Shown: piece by piece, positions 1 to 7,565 of the stretch
Layout: each line of letters starts with the position of its first letter
How positions within the stretch are numbered: position 1 is the first letter of the stretch
Assembly (NCBI RefSeq): GCF_030409875.1
Contig: NZ_JAUFQR010000001.1
Location: 1,612,001-1,676,000 of the forward strand
DNA length: 64,000 nt
Reading direction: 5' to 3'
DNA from: Chryseobacterium tructae
Lineage (GTDB): Bacteria; Bacteroidota; Bacteroidia; Flavobacteriales; Weeksellaceae
Notes under the pieces: generated by a model
Database searches by the model: none
What the model saw: only the letters and a program-made list of their open reading frames with translations
Told to the model about the DNA's origin: nothing
Position numbers and translations under genes: made by a program

Positions 1-338
1 TTACAGATCATCGTAAAGACGAAACGATAATTAGAAAAGAGCAGAACCATGCAGTTGTAGCTCTCCTATATTTAAAAAATCGGGGATTGGAAAATATATT
101 TATTTGCCAATTATTGGGATTGACATTGGATGAGTTGCATGACGTTTATATTGAAGCAAAAAATAAAGGTTTGATTGGCATTGGTTATAAAGATATTACC
201 AATAAAGGATTGGAGCTTTTAAAAGGATTAAGAAATCTATCTAGAAAATTTAGTATAAGGGAAGAAACGGAAAAAAATTTTTTAATAAAAGAAGAAAATA
301 GTATATATATACCTTATACGTTCATGGGAATGAAATAA
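1..338 (+). CDS. C-terminal part of a winged-helix protein, probable retron effector (partial)
   Basis: The frame is open from base 3 of the window, so the start and most of the protein lie outside; about 111 residues are visible. The visible part reads as a winged helix-turn-helix: a helical segment (AVVALLYLKNRG), a recognition-like segment (LLGLTLDELHDVYIEAKNKG) and a wing ending in ITNKGLELL, as in MarR-like wings. The 3' end overlaps the left arm of the retron RNA, and the gene reads toward the reverse transcriptase. Retrons usually encode an effector beside the RNA and RT, and some effector families combine an enzymatic domain with a winged helix. I infer that this is the effector, but the catalytic part is not visible and the type cannot be named. 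Confidence 0.5.
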   Translation, partial: TDHRKDETIIRKEQNHAVVALLYLKNRGLENIFICQLLGLTLDELHDVYIEAKNKGLIGIGYKDITNKGLELLKGLRNLSRKFSIREETEKNFLIKEENSIYIPYTFMGMK

Positions 339-625
339 TTTGTTAGCATTTATCTGCAAAGATTTCTCAGTGCCTTGTATTGAGAGTTAATAAAGAGTCT
401 TTATGACAATCCTGATGATTGTATACTGTTTTATTGACAGTTGCAAAATCATATAGCAACCTATAGAAATAATAACTCCACTTTTGGAAAAAGATCATTT
501 TCGATCAATGCTAAAAGAAAATATAGGAGGAATAAAATTATCATGATTAGGAATTGTTGGTATTTTAAATAAAATTTTAACATTCAAGTGAAGTAGTAAC
601 AATGAATTCATTCCCAATTGAACGT
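318..625 (+). ncRNA. retron msr-msd RNA with a1/a2 inverted repeat
   Basis: This interval sits between a probable effector and a retron RT. Its ends form a long imperfect inverted repeat: 318-324 pairs with 619-625 (7 bp), 325-334 with 607-616 (10 bp) and 340-345 with 597-602 (6 bp). The left arm ends in TTA followed by GC, so the predicted branching guanosine is G346; the right arm begins with TAA. This is the same arrangement as a1-TTA-G and TAA-a2 in retron Ec86. Inside are candidate hairpins: TAAAG/CTTTA, ACAATC/GATTGT, GTTGC/GCAAC, and CCTATA (460-465)/TATAGG (522-527). The arms run into the 3' end of the upstream ORF and the first codons of the RT, which is unusual. The msr/msd boundary cannot be placed by eye. 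Confidence 0.7.
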
Positions 626-1753
626 TTTATTGCATTAGCAAAAGAAAAAGGACATTCTGAAGATTATATCGAGGCTTGCGTTGGATATGCTAAAAAACTA
701 ATGACAAATCAATATCCAGTTCTTTTTACGTTAGAACATTTAGCTATTGCAATGGGAGTTAAGTCTAGCTTTCTTCGGTGGCTTATTGGAGATTTAAAAA
801 CCCAAGATATAGTAACAAACCCAATATTTGAACTTAAACAAAAGAGATATCAATTATTTTCAATTAAGAAGAGAAGAGGAGGTAGGAGAGAAATAATGGC
901 TCCAGATAAAGATCTTAAATATATTCAAAAATGGATTACGTTTAATATCCTAGATAAATACCCATTAAAAGAGAGTTGTAAAGGTTTTAGACAGAATATA
1001 TCGATAAAAGACAATGCCTTAGTACATGAAGGTGCATCTAAAATCTTAAAAGTAGATCTTTTGAAATTTTATGATACTATTACAGAAGAGCGAGTATATG
1101 GTGTATTTAAAAATATGGGATATCAAGGTAACCTAGCTGTAAGTTTATCAAAATTATGTACTTATAAACATAGTTCTAAATATTGGAATAGCTTTAAATC
1201 CAAAGAAAAAGAAATTCTATCTTATTATATAAAAGAAATGCCTGCAATTTTACCCCAAGGATGTCCATCAAGTCCTATGCTTGCAAATATTATTGCCTCT
1301 AAAATGGATTTTAGATTTGAAGAGCTGGCAAAGAAAATGAATTTTTCCTATTCTAGATATGCAGATGATCTAACTTTTTCAATTAAAGAGAATGGAATTT
1401 TACCATCAGTCTCGTTTATAAATAAGATTATTACAGATGAAGGGTTTTATATGAACTCTGAAAAAGTGAAATACATGTTAAAAGGGCAAAAACAATATGT
1501 CACAGGACTCACTGTAACTAATGGAGTTCATACTTCAAAAAAATATAGAAAAAAAATAGCAAGACATATCCATTTTTGTCGAAAATTTGGTGTCGAAAGA
1601 CACCTCACTAAAGTTCGTGAAGATTTTTTAGGATACACAACATTGAATTTTCATGACTGGTTATATGGTCATATTTGTTTTATACATTCAATTGATAAAG
1701 AATATAGTGAACAATTATTAAAAGATTTTAATAAGATTAATTGGTTTATATAA
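602..1753 (+). CDS. retron-type reverse transcriptase
   Basis: A 383-residue RT that would reverse-transcribe the adjacent msr-msd RNA into msDNA linked to a branching guanosine. Retron-specific marks are present: the region X motif NAxxH as NALVH at residues 138-142, the catalytic YADD at 253-256, the PQGCPSSP block just before it, and the region Y motif VTG at 300-302. The length fits retron RTs (about 300-400 aa). No maturase or endonuclease domain follows, so a group II intron protein is unlikely. The ATG at 602 lies inside the a2 arm, and the next methionine (residue 34) would remove conserved N-terminal sequence. In phage defence the RT, msDNA and effector form an inactive complex that is released on infection; that role here is inferred. 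Confidence 0.9.
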   Translation: MNSFPIERFIALAKEKGHSEDYIEACVGYAKKLMTNQYPVLFTLEHLAIAMGVKSSFLRWLIGDLKTQDIVTNPIFELKQKRYQLFSIKKRRGGRREIMAPDKDLKYIQKWITFNILDKYPLKESCKGFRQNISIKDNALVHEGASKILKVDLLKFYDTITEERVYGVFKNMGYQGNLAVSLSKLCTYKHSSKYWNSFKSKEKEILSYYIKEMPAILPQGCPSSPMLANIIASKMDFRFEELAKKMNFSYSRYADDLTFSIKENGILPSVSFINKIITDEGFYMNSEKVKYMLKGQKQYVTGLTVTNGVHTSKKYRKKIARHIHFCRKFGVERHLTKVREDFLGYTTLNFHDWLYGHICFIHSIDKEYSEQLLKDFNKINWFI

Positions 1754-1830
1754 ATAAGTAGATAATCATCTAAATTAGCTAAATCCAAAAAAAATCCCGA
1801 TTTTTGCACTCCTTCATTAAACCCGAGTTC

Positions 1831-3963
1831 ATGAAATTATGTATTGCCGAAAAACCAAGTGTTGCCAGAGATATTGCCAAAGTATTAGGTGCTACCATGC
1901 CTAAACAAGGCTATATGGAGGGGAACGGCTATTGCGTAACATGGACGTTCGGACACCTTTGTACGCTTAAAGAACCTCACGACTACAGTCCACAGTTCAA
2001 ATCCTGGAATTTATTTTCATTACCCATTATTCCCAGCAGTTTTGGGATTAAGCTGATTCCCAATAAAGGGGTAGAAAATCAGTTTAAAGTCATTGAAAGG
2101 TTAGTAGAGGAATGTGATGAGGTCATTAACTGTGGGGATGCCGGGCAAGAAGGAGAATTGATCCAACGTTGGGTGTTGCAGAAAGCAAAATGTAACAAAC
2201 CTGTTCAGCGTTTATGGATCTCTTCATTGACGGAAGATGCGATCAAAGAAGGTTTTGCAAGTTTAAAGCCTGCAGAAGATTATAAAAATCTTTATCTGGC
2301 GGGTAATGCCAGAGCAATAGGCGATTGGCTGTTAGGAATCAATGCAACAAGGCTTTTTACTAAGAAATTTGGTGGAAATAAAGCCGTACTTTCTATTGGA
2401 AGGGTACAGACTCCTACATTAGCGATGCTGGTTCAACGTCAGAAAGAAATTGATGCCTTTACCACAGAGGAATATTGGGAACTGAAAACTAAATATCGTG
2501 AAGTAATTTTCAATGCGGCCATTGATCGTTTAAAAACATTAGAACGCGCAGAAAAAGGATTGGAATACCTTAAAGTAAATCCATTTGAAATCGTTTCTTT
2601 CGAAATTAAAGAAGGAAAAGAAAAGAATCCAAGACTTTTTGACTTGACAGGATTACAGGTAGAAGCCAATAAAAAATACGGATATTCAGCGGAAAGTACA
2701 TTGAACTATGTTCAGAGTCTTTATGAAAAGAAGCATGTCACCTATCCGCGTGTTGATACCACTTATTTATCAGATAGTTTATATCCGAAAATAGAAGGGA
2801 TTCTTAAAAAAATGTATCCTTACCAAGAGTTGATTGCTCCTTTACTGGAAGCTCCGATTCCAAAATCAAAAGCAGTATTTGATGATACAAAAGTAACCGA
2901 TCACCACGCGATTATTCCTACGGAAGTTCCTCCTTCTCAAAATCTGAGCAGAGAAGAGAAACTGATCTATGATCTGATTGCTAAGCGTTTTATTGCCGTT
3001 TTCTACCCTGAATGTAAAATTTCTAATACTTTGGTAGAAGGTAAAGTAGGAACTATTCCTTTCAAAACCAGCGGAAGACAAATTCTGGAACCGGGATGGA
3101 GAACGGTGTATGCCAAAGAGCCTAAAGAAGAATCTACAGACAAGGATAAGGAGAAGGAAAAAGAGGAAGAACAAACCATTCCTGAATTTATTGTTGGAGA
3201 AACCGGACCACATGATCCGATGATTCACCAAGGAAAAACCACGCCACCAAAACCTTATACGGAAGCAACCCTACTGAGAGCAATGGAAACTGCCGGAAAA
3301 CAGGTTGAAGATGAAGAACTGCGTGAAATGTTGAAAAACAACGGGATCGGAAGACCATCTACCCGTGCCAATATCATCGAAACACTGTTCAAAAGAAAGT
3401 ATATTGAAAAGAAGAGAAAAAACCTGATTGCGACTCAAACAGGAATTCAGCTTATCGATACCATTGAAGATGAACTTCTAAAAAGCCCTGAATTAACCGG
3501 AGAATGGGAATCCAAACTTCGTAAAATTGAAAAAGGAGAGTATGAAGCTAACCTTTTCAAAGAAGAATTGATTCAGATGGTTACAGAACTTACCGATAAA
3601 GTAGTGTACGGAAAAGGAAAGGTGATTACTCTGCAGGACGAAGAAAAAGAAGAAGTGAAAGAAAAGAAAAAAAGAGAGCCTGCGCAGAAAAAAGAACTTC
3701 AGTCTTGGGAAGAAACAAAGTGTCCGAAATGTAAGGAACATAACCTAATTAAAGGCAAAACAGCTGTAGGATGTTCTGATTTCAAAAATTGTGGTTTTAA
3801 AATTACCTTTGAAATATTTGGAAAAAAACTGTCTGATAAACAGCTTTTAGATCTTGTAATAAAAGGAAAAACTTCCAAGTTAAAAGGGTTCAATGCTCAT
3901 CCTGGAGGGTTGGCAGAAGGAGTACTTTCTTTAGCAGATGATTTCCAGGTACAGCTTGCTTAA
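1831..3963 (+). CDS. topB: DNA topoisomerase III
   Basis: A type IA topoisomerase of 710 residues that cuts and passes single strands to resolve recombination and replication intermediates. The N-terminal TOPRIM begins MKLCIAEKPSVARDIAKVLG and includes DAGQEGELIQR. The breakage-reunion domain has SIGRVQTPTLAML and the active-site tyrosine region TYPRVDTTYL, and IGRPSTRANII lies further on. A highly charged Lys/Glu linker and a C-terminal zinc ribbon (CPKC, then GCSDFKNCGF) close the protein. I chose ATG 1831 because the family starts exactly there; the frame is open upstream from a TTG at 1804. A one-mismatch -7 box (GATTTTTG, 1799-1806) precedes it. The gene is intact, unlike several others in the window. 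Confidence 0.93.
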   Translation: MKLCIAEKPSVARDIAKVLGATMPKQGYMEGNGYCVTWTFGHLCTLKEPHDYSPQFKSWNLFSLPIIPSSFGIKLIPNKGVENQFKVIERLVEECDEVINCGDAGQEGELIQRWVLQKAKCNKPVQRLWISSLTEDAIKEGFASLKPAEDYKNLYLAGNARAIGDWLLGINATRLFTKKFGGNKAVLSIGRVQTPTLAMLVQRQKEIDAFTTEEYWELKTKYREVIFNAAIDRLKTLERAEKGLEYLKVNPFEIVSFEIKEGKEKNPRLFDLTGLQVEANKKYGYSAESTLNYVQSLYEKKHVTYPRVDTTYLSDSLYPKIEGILKKMYPYQELIAPLLEAPIPKSKAVFDDTKVTDHHAIIPTEVPPSQNLSREEKLIYDLIAKRFIAVFYPECKISNTLVEGKVGTIPFKTSGRQILEPGWRTVYAKEPKEESTDKDKEKEKEEEQTIPEFIVGETGPHDPMIHQGKTTPPKPYTEATLLRAMETAGKQVEDEELREMLKNNGIGRPSTRANIIETLFKRKYIEKKRKNLIATQTGIQLIDTIEDELLKSPELTGEWESKLRKIEKGEYEANLFKEELIQMVTELTDKVVYGKGKVITLQDEEKEEVKEKKKREPAQKKELQSWEETKCPKCKEHNLIKGKTAVGCSDFKNCGFKITFEIFGKKLSDKQLLDLVIKGKTSKLKGFNAHPGGLAEGVLSLADDFQVQLA

Positions 3964-4360
3964 TAGCTCGATCATTAAAAGCATATTCTTTTAAAATTTA
4001 AAATTTTACATCATACAACATTCTCCAATAGCCCAATTGGAGATGTAATAATTCCTCTTTCTCGGAAATTCAAAAGTTTTCTGAATTTTTAAAGACGGGG
4101 CATCACCTCTTTAAGCCATTTATTTCCAGGTACTATTCCCCAAAAAACAAAATCTCCGGGAGAGCCGGAGATAAAAACACAAATGATGAAAAAAAATTAT
4201 TTCGAGCCCCAAAAATAGATGTATTATTATATACAATTATGATATAAAAGCGTAAAAAAATGATAATAAATTACACCCAAAAAGGTAACGGCAAATGAGA
4301 TTATATTTACATTTGATTGAAACTGAATGTCTTGCGGATATTGGGTTTCTGTAATAAAAA
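3964..4360. other. intergenic region with two hairpins
   Basis: No convincing gene here. An 8-bp stem (4022-4029 with 4036-4043) lies 60 bases after topB and may help terminate it, although no T-run follows directly. A stronger minus-strand hairpin lies at 4152-4172. A start-rich A-tract at about 4183 opens an ORF of only 11 codons on the plus strand, which I do not call as a gene. The rest is AT-rich spacer. Confidence 0.5.
4139..4172 (-). terminator. intrinsic terminator, minus strand
   Basis: A 7-bp stem, ATCTCCG/CGGAGAT (4152-4158 with 4166-4172), is followed on the minus strand by TTTTGTTTTTT. It lies about 190 bases beyond the stop of the AraC-type gene and is the likely end of its transcript. 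Confidence 0.55.
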
Positions 4361-5230
4361 CTATCTTTCTATAGACTTCCTGAATTGCGTTGGAGTCAGT
4401 CCTGTCTTTGACTTAAAAAATTTAGTAAAATTGGTAAGCTCTTTAAATCCTAAATTATAAGAAATCTCACTCACATTTAATTGATTATACATCAAATTTC
4501 TTTTAATTTCTAAAATCATCCTGTTAATTAACCACTGTTTTGGGGTTTCCTTTTCCACTTTAAGAAAAGCTTTTTGAAGTGTTCGAAGAGCTATCTTCAA
4601 TTCTTCACAATAGGAGTCTAGGCTTAGGTGTCTGTCTAAATTTTTGTTTACCAGTGATTTAAATCTGGCCACTAAAAGTTTATCTCCACAAAATTCCAGG
4701 TTGATTTTAGAATTTATGGATATCTCTTCCGCAATCAAAAGTATGTTAAACAAATAATTATTTAATATGGTGCTTTGTACCTCTCTATAAGGTCTGTTCA
4801 ATTCACTTTTTATGTAACCGAATAAAGCTAATACTTCTTCAAACCTGTCTCCTAAATTGAAATATCGTATATTCAAGGGATCATTAAACAAACTGGTTTC
4901 ACTATAAAATTGAGTTTGGGTACTGTTCTGACAAAGAAACTCCTCAGTGAAGATCATTATTCTGCTTTTATAATGAACAGGAGTATCAAATTGGCAGATT
5001 TGATTCGGGGAAACAAATAAAATATGTTTTTCCTTAATAGGTATTGTTTTAAAATCAATAGTAATTGTTCCTTCGCCTTCACAAAAAAGATGAATGCAGT
5101 TAAATAATATTTTATGCGGCTGGAAAAGTTGAGTAGGTCTAGTCGATAGAAGATCAGATATTCCTTTTGTTGTGATAAAATGAAGACTATTTTCACTATG
5201 CAGAAAAGGTTCAATTTTAAAATCTTCCAT
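4361..5230 (-). CDS. AraC-family transcriptional regulator
   Basis: A 289-residue regulator. The N-terminal half reads as a ligand-sensing cupin-like domain (beta-rich; HKILFNCIHLFCEGEGTITI, then IPIKEKHILFVSPNQICQFD). The C-terminal 100 residues form the double helix-turn-helix of AraC proteins: LDSYCEELKIALRTLQKAF, then VSEISYNLGFKELTNFTKFF and the signature ending GLTPTQFRKS. The inducer and targets cannot be told. No obvious partner gene lies next to it, since topB and a thioesterase flank it. The conserved C-terminal motif makes the family assignment firm. Confidence 0.92.
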   Translation of the reverse strand: MEDFKIEPFLHSENSLHFITTKGISDLLSTRPTQLFQPHKILFNCIHLFCEGEGTITIDFKTIPIKEKHILFVSPNQICQFDTPVHYKSRIMIFTEEFLCQNSTQTQFYSETSLFNDPLNIRYFNLGDRFEEVLALFGYIKSELNRPYREVQSTILNNYLFNILLIAEEISINSKINLEFCGDKLLVARFKSLVNKNLDRHLSLDSYCEELKIALRTLQKAFLKVEKETPKQWLINRMILEIKRNLMYNQLNVSEISYNLGFKELTNFTKFFKSKTGLTPTQFRKSIER

Positions 5231-5560
5231 AAAGTTATTTTTTTCAATTAAATATATGAAAACACTAAATTATTTTATTATAATCAGTGTTCATTTATGA
5301 AATTTTCAGACCAAAATGAGTGGGTATTGGTAATATGAGATATAATTTTAGAGCAGAATTCAATAAACAAAATAATCATTTGTTAGGAATGGGGTCAATA
5401 TTAAGATTTTGAAGACTTTTTCAAAATACATTCCGTGGAGAATACGGGATTCGAACCCGTGACCTTTTGACTGCCAGTCAAACGCGTCACTTTTTTTCCA
5501 TTTTATGGCTTCCTGAGATGAATAATTAATTTTTTAAATTTACAATTAAATTTGAAAACA
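5231..5560. other. intergenic region containing a tRNA remnant
   Basis: AT-rich spacer between the AraC gene and the thioesterase. The only clear content is the minus-strand tRNA 3' half at 5436-5482. No integrase or second copy of the tRNA end is visible nearby. Confidence 0.6.
5436..5482 (-). pseudogene. 3' half of a tRNA gene (anticodon GGC, Ala-like); 5' half absent
   Basis: Read on the minus strand, this has an anticodon arm TTTGA-CTGGCAG-TCAAA with anticodon GGC, then a variable loop, a T arm ACGGG-TTCGAAT-CCCGT and the acceptor strand ending TTCTCCA. The sequence upstream on the minus strand holds neither the matching acceptor strand (GGAGAA) nor a D stem pairing with the preceding CGCG, so the first 26 or so nucleotides are missing. 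Such 3' tRNA fragments are commonly left by integrative elements that recombine at tRNA 3' ends. The alanine identity rests on the anticodon only. Confidence 0.7.
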
Positions 5561-5982
5561 ATGACCCCAGAGAAAAAGAAACTCATGACAGACAGCTTCG
5601 GACGTTCAGAAACGCTGAAATTCTATAACGCAGAACTCCTGGAAGTAGAAACTGATTTTGTTTCTATTAAAATTCCCAAAATGGAAATGATGACCAGAAA
5701 AGCAGGCATGTTCAATGGGGCAATGATAGCTTCTCTTGTGGATGTTTCTGCAGGATATGCAGCGGTGAGCCATTATCCGGAAGATTGCTATGTGGTAACC
5801 GTTGAATTAAAGTAAACTATCTTCGCCCGGCGATGGGAGACGCTTTGGTATCAAAAGCTTATGTTATTAAAGGAGGCTCTAAAATCAGTGTGATCAGAGC
5901 AGAAATCTATGTTCAGAATGAAGGCTCTGAATCAGAAAGCCATGTAGCGACTTCATTGGTTACCATGATGAAAATAAAATAA
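5561..5982 (+). CDS. PaaI-family thioesterase (hotdog fold), one frameshift
   Basis: Hotdog-fold acyl-CoA thioesterase of 140 residues when repaired. The first segment holds the family core (KAGMFNGAMIASLVDVSAGYAAV), and the second continues with YLRPAMGDALVSKAYVIKGG after a -1 frameshift at about 5810. Restoring one A in an A-run (AAA to AAAA) joins them as VTVELKVNYLRPAMGD, the normal family sequence. ATG 5561 is preferred over the in-frame TTG at 5552. The substrate is unknown. The break is most likely a sequencing error, because it matches eleven others in the window. Confidence 0.8.
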
Positions 5983-6101
5983 GATGTTTTTTGAATTGTG
6001 TTTAGTAAAATCTTCCATGAATAAAGGATTTAAACTGTTTTTATTCACTAAAATGGAATGGCTTTTGCTCCACAATCCTATAAATATTAAAAAATAACGA
6101 A

Positions 6102-6446
6102 ATGAACTTAATTATCCGCTTGTTTGTCACTGCAATAGTGGCTTATCTTTTAACTAAAATTTTACCGGGAGTACATTTTGAAGGTTTTTCTTCAGCCATT
6201 ATCTTCGCCATTGTACTTGGGGTTTTAAACATATTTGTAAAGCCTGTTTTAAGTCTGTTTGGACTTCCGCTTACCATTCTAACGTTAGGATTCTTTGCCT
6301 TGGTCATTAATGCCGGAATTATCCTGATTGCTGATTACTTTATAGACAGTATGGTCGTAGATGGATTCTGGTGGGCATTTATTTTCAGTATTCTATTGTC
6401 AATTGTTACTTCACTGGCAAACTCGATGTTCTCAGATGGAGAATAA
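6102..6446 (+). CDS. phage holin family (YvlD-like) membrane protein
   Basis: A 114-residue protein with four hydrophobic helices (about residues 3-24, 28-48, 55-80 and 88-108), matching the Phage_holin_4_2/YvlD family by size and by the motif NIFVKPVLSLFGLPLTILTLG. Despite the family name, most members are chromosomal and have no proven holin role. It stands alone with its own terminator, so no prophage is implied. The function is unknown. Confidence 0.85.
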   Translation: MNLIIRLFVTAIVAYLLTKILPGVHFEGFSSAIIFAIVLGVLNIFVKPVLSLFGLPLTILTLGFFALVINAGIILIADYFIDSMVVDGFWWAFIFSILLSIVTSLANSMFSDGE

Positions 6447-6468
6447 TTCAATGGTAACCTATTTCAAA

Positions 6469-6500
6469 AATTCCGCTCAATTGAGCGGAATTTTTTATTT
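6469..6500. terminator. bidirectional intrinsic terminator
   Basis: A perfect 12-bp palindromic stem at 6469-6492 is followed by a T-run on the plus strand and an A/T-rich run on the other side. It lies between two convergent genes and should serve both. Confidence 0.8.
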
Positions 6501-7361
6501 TTTAATAAACTTTAAAAGAACTAAATTTCCCTGTTGGGTTTTTAATTTTATAAAATAATTTCCTGCAACAAGATGACTGATCGGAATTTCGCTTACAAAT
6601 TGATTCTTTGAAACTATTTTTCCACTGCTGTCTATAATCTCATATTCCTGAAAATGTTGATCTGTATTTACTTTTAAAATATCAGACACAGGATTTGGAT
6701 ATACTTTGATGAATACCTCTTTATTTTTCTGTACTGTTTCATGGCTTGACAATGATAAACATGATGGCGGGCTAGTAAGTACTCCGTCTGTAAAGTCATA
6801 ATACAAAGTGCTTCCCATCGGAATCAAATCGGTACTGATCGTTTGAGGAATGTTTTCAAAAAGAGAGCAGTTATTAAAACGTACATTGGCATTTTCAAAA
6901 TTCCGGGTTACTTTATACCATAAGTCACATGTTGCAGGCTGCATGGTGATACCCGGCCATAAGGTATCAATGATAAGTCCGTCAATTGTATTAGGGTTCA
7001 CCATATCAACCATAATACAGCTGCCACTTAGCCATTTGGAAGGCGTTTTAAAATAAATAACAGCGGAAGGAATGCTTCCTGTATAATATTTTTTGCTCAT
7101 TATGGCTGAGGTAACTCCCTGCCCATTGACAAGAAAGGCTTTGATTTCTTTATTCTGATCAATAGGAATCTGTATACTATTAATAGCTGAGCTTGAACTT
7201 AATGTAGGAGTGCTTCCATCAGTCGTATAATATATGGTTCCGCTTCCGGAAATTGTTGCCTGATAAGCATTATAATAATGAGTTGCCATCGGATTTATCG
7301 TGAGCTGTGAAAAAAAGAACGTCGATAAAAAGATGGAAGAGAAGAGTATAATTTTTTTCAT
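6495..7361 (-). CDS. T9SS-secreted protein with chitobiase-type C-terminal (CHB_HEX_C) repeat
   Basis: A 288-residue secreted protein. An N-terminal signal peptide (MKKIILFSSIFLSTFFFS) is followed by a segment like the chitobiase/beta-hexosaminidase C-terminal module (GTIYYTTDGSTPT...IKAFLVNGQGVTS). Then comes a carbohydrate-module-like region (YFKTPSKW, with two nearby cysteines, then YYDFTDG). The last 80 residues are a type A T9SS sorting domain: VYPNPVSDILKV, a GxYFIKL strand (NYFIKLKT) and a Lys-rich end. The protein should be exported by the Sec and type IX systems and anchored or released at the surface. No enzyme active site is visible, so a carbohydrate-binding role is possible. Confidence 0.8.
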   Translation of the reverse strand: MKKIILFSSIFLSTFFFSQLTINPMATHYYNAYQATISGSGTIYYTTDGSTPTLSSSSAINSIQIPIDQNKEIKAFLVNGQGVTSAIMSKKYYTGSIPSAVIYFKTPSKWLSGSCIMVDMVNPNTIDGLIIDTLWPGITMQPATCDLWYKVTRNFENANVRFNNCSLFENIPQTISTDLIPMGSTLYYDFTDGVLTSPPSCLSLSSHETVQKNKEVFIKVYPNPVSDILKVNTDQHFQEYEIIDSSGKIVSKNQFVSEIPISHLVAGNYFIKLKTQQGNLVLLKFIKK

Positions 7362-7480
7362 AAAATAGGTATTAGTTTGTTTTCTCTAAAATTAATGAAA
7401 ACTTATTAATAAATAAATCACTTACTTTAATTTTAGAAAACTTAAATGTTAATTTTTTCGGTAATTTTTATTTTAAATAC

Positions 7481-7488
7481 TAACTTTG
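7481..7488 (+). promoter_or_regulatory. TAnnTTTG -7 box for the S9 peptidase gene
   Basis: TAACTTTG matches the Bacteroidota -7 consensus about 75 bases upstream of the start codon at 7566. No clear -33 TTG is present at the usual distance. Confidence 0.5.
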
Positions 7489-7565
7489 GCAATCTTTGAA
7501 TTTAATGAAAGGGTTTAAGGAATCATGATGGTTCCTCATATCCGCTAAAAAATGAATATCAACAT

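Noticed and set aside
602..1753. Group II intron or DGR reverse transcriptase
   Set aside because: No maturase or endonuclease domain and no template/variable repeat seen; NALVH and VTG plus the flanking inverted repeat fit a retron.
2866..3231. Minus-strand ORF inside topB
   Set aside because: It lies fully within a well-conserved gene and encodes a Phe-rich, low-complexity antisense product.
4183..4218. Eleven-codon leader peptide before the AraC region
   Set aside because: Too short, no attenuator structure after it, and on the strand opposite to the nearest downstream gene.
5436..5490. Complete tRNA gene
   Set aside because: The 5' acceptor strand and D arm cannot be found in the sequence upstream on the minus strand.
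6102..6446. Prophage indicated by a holin-family protein
   Set aside because: The YvlD-like family is mostly chromosomal, and no other phage genes are present around it.
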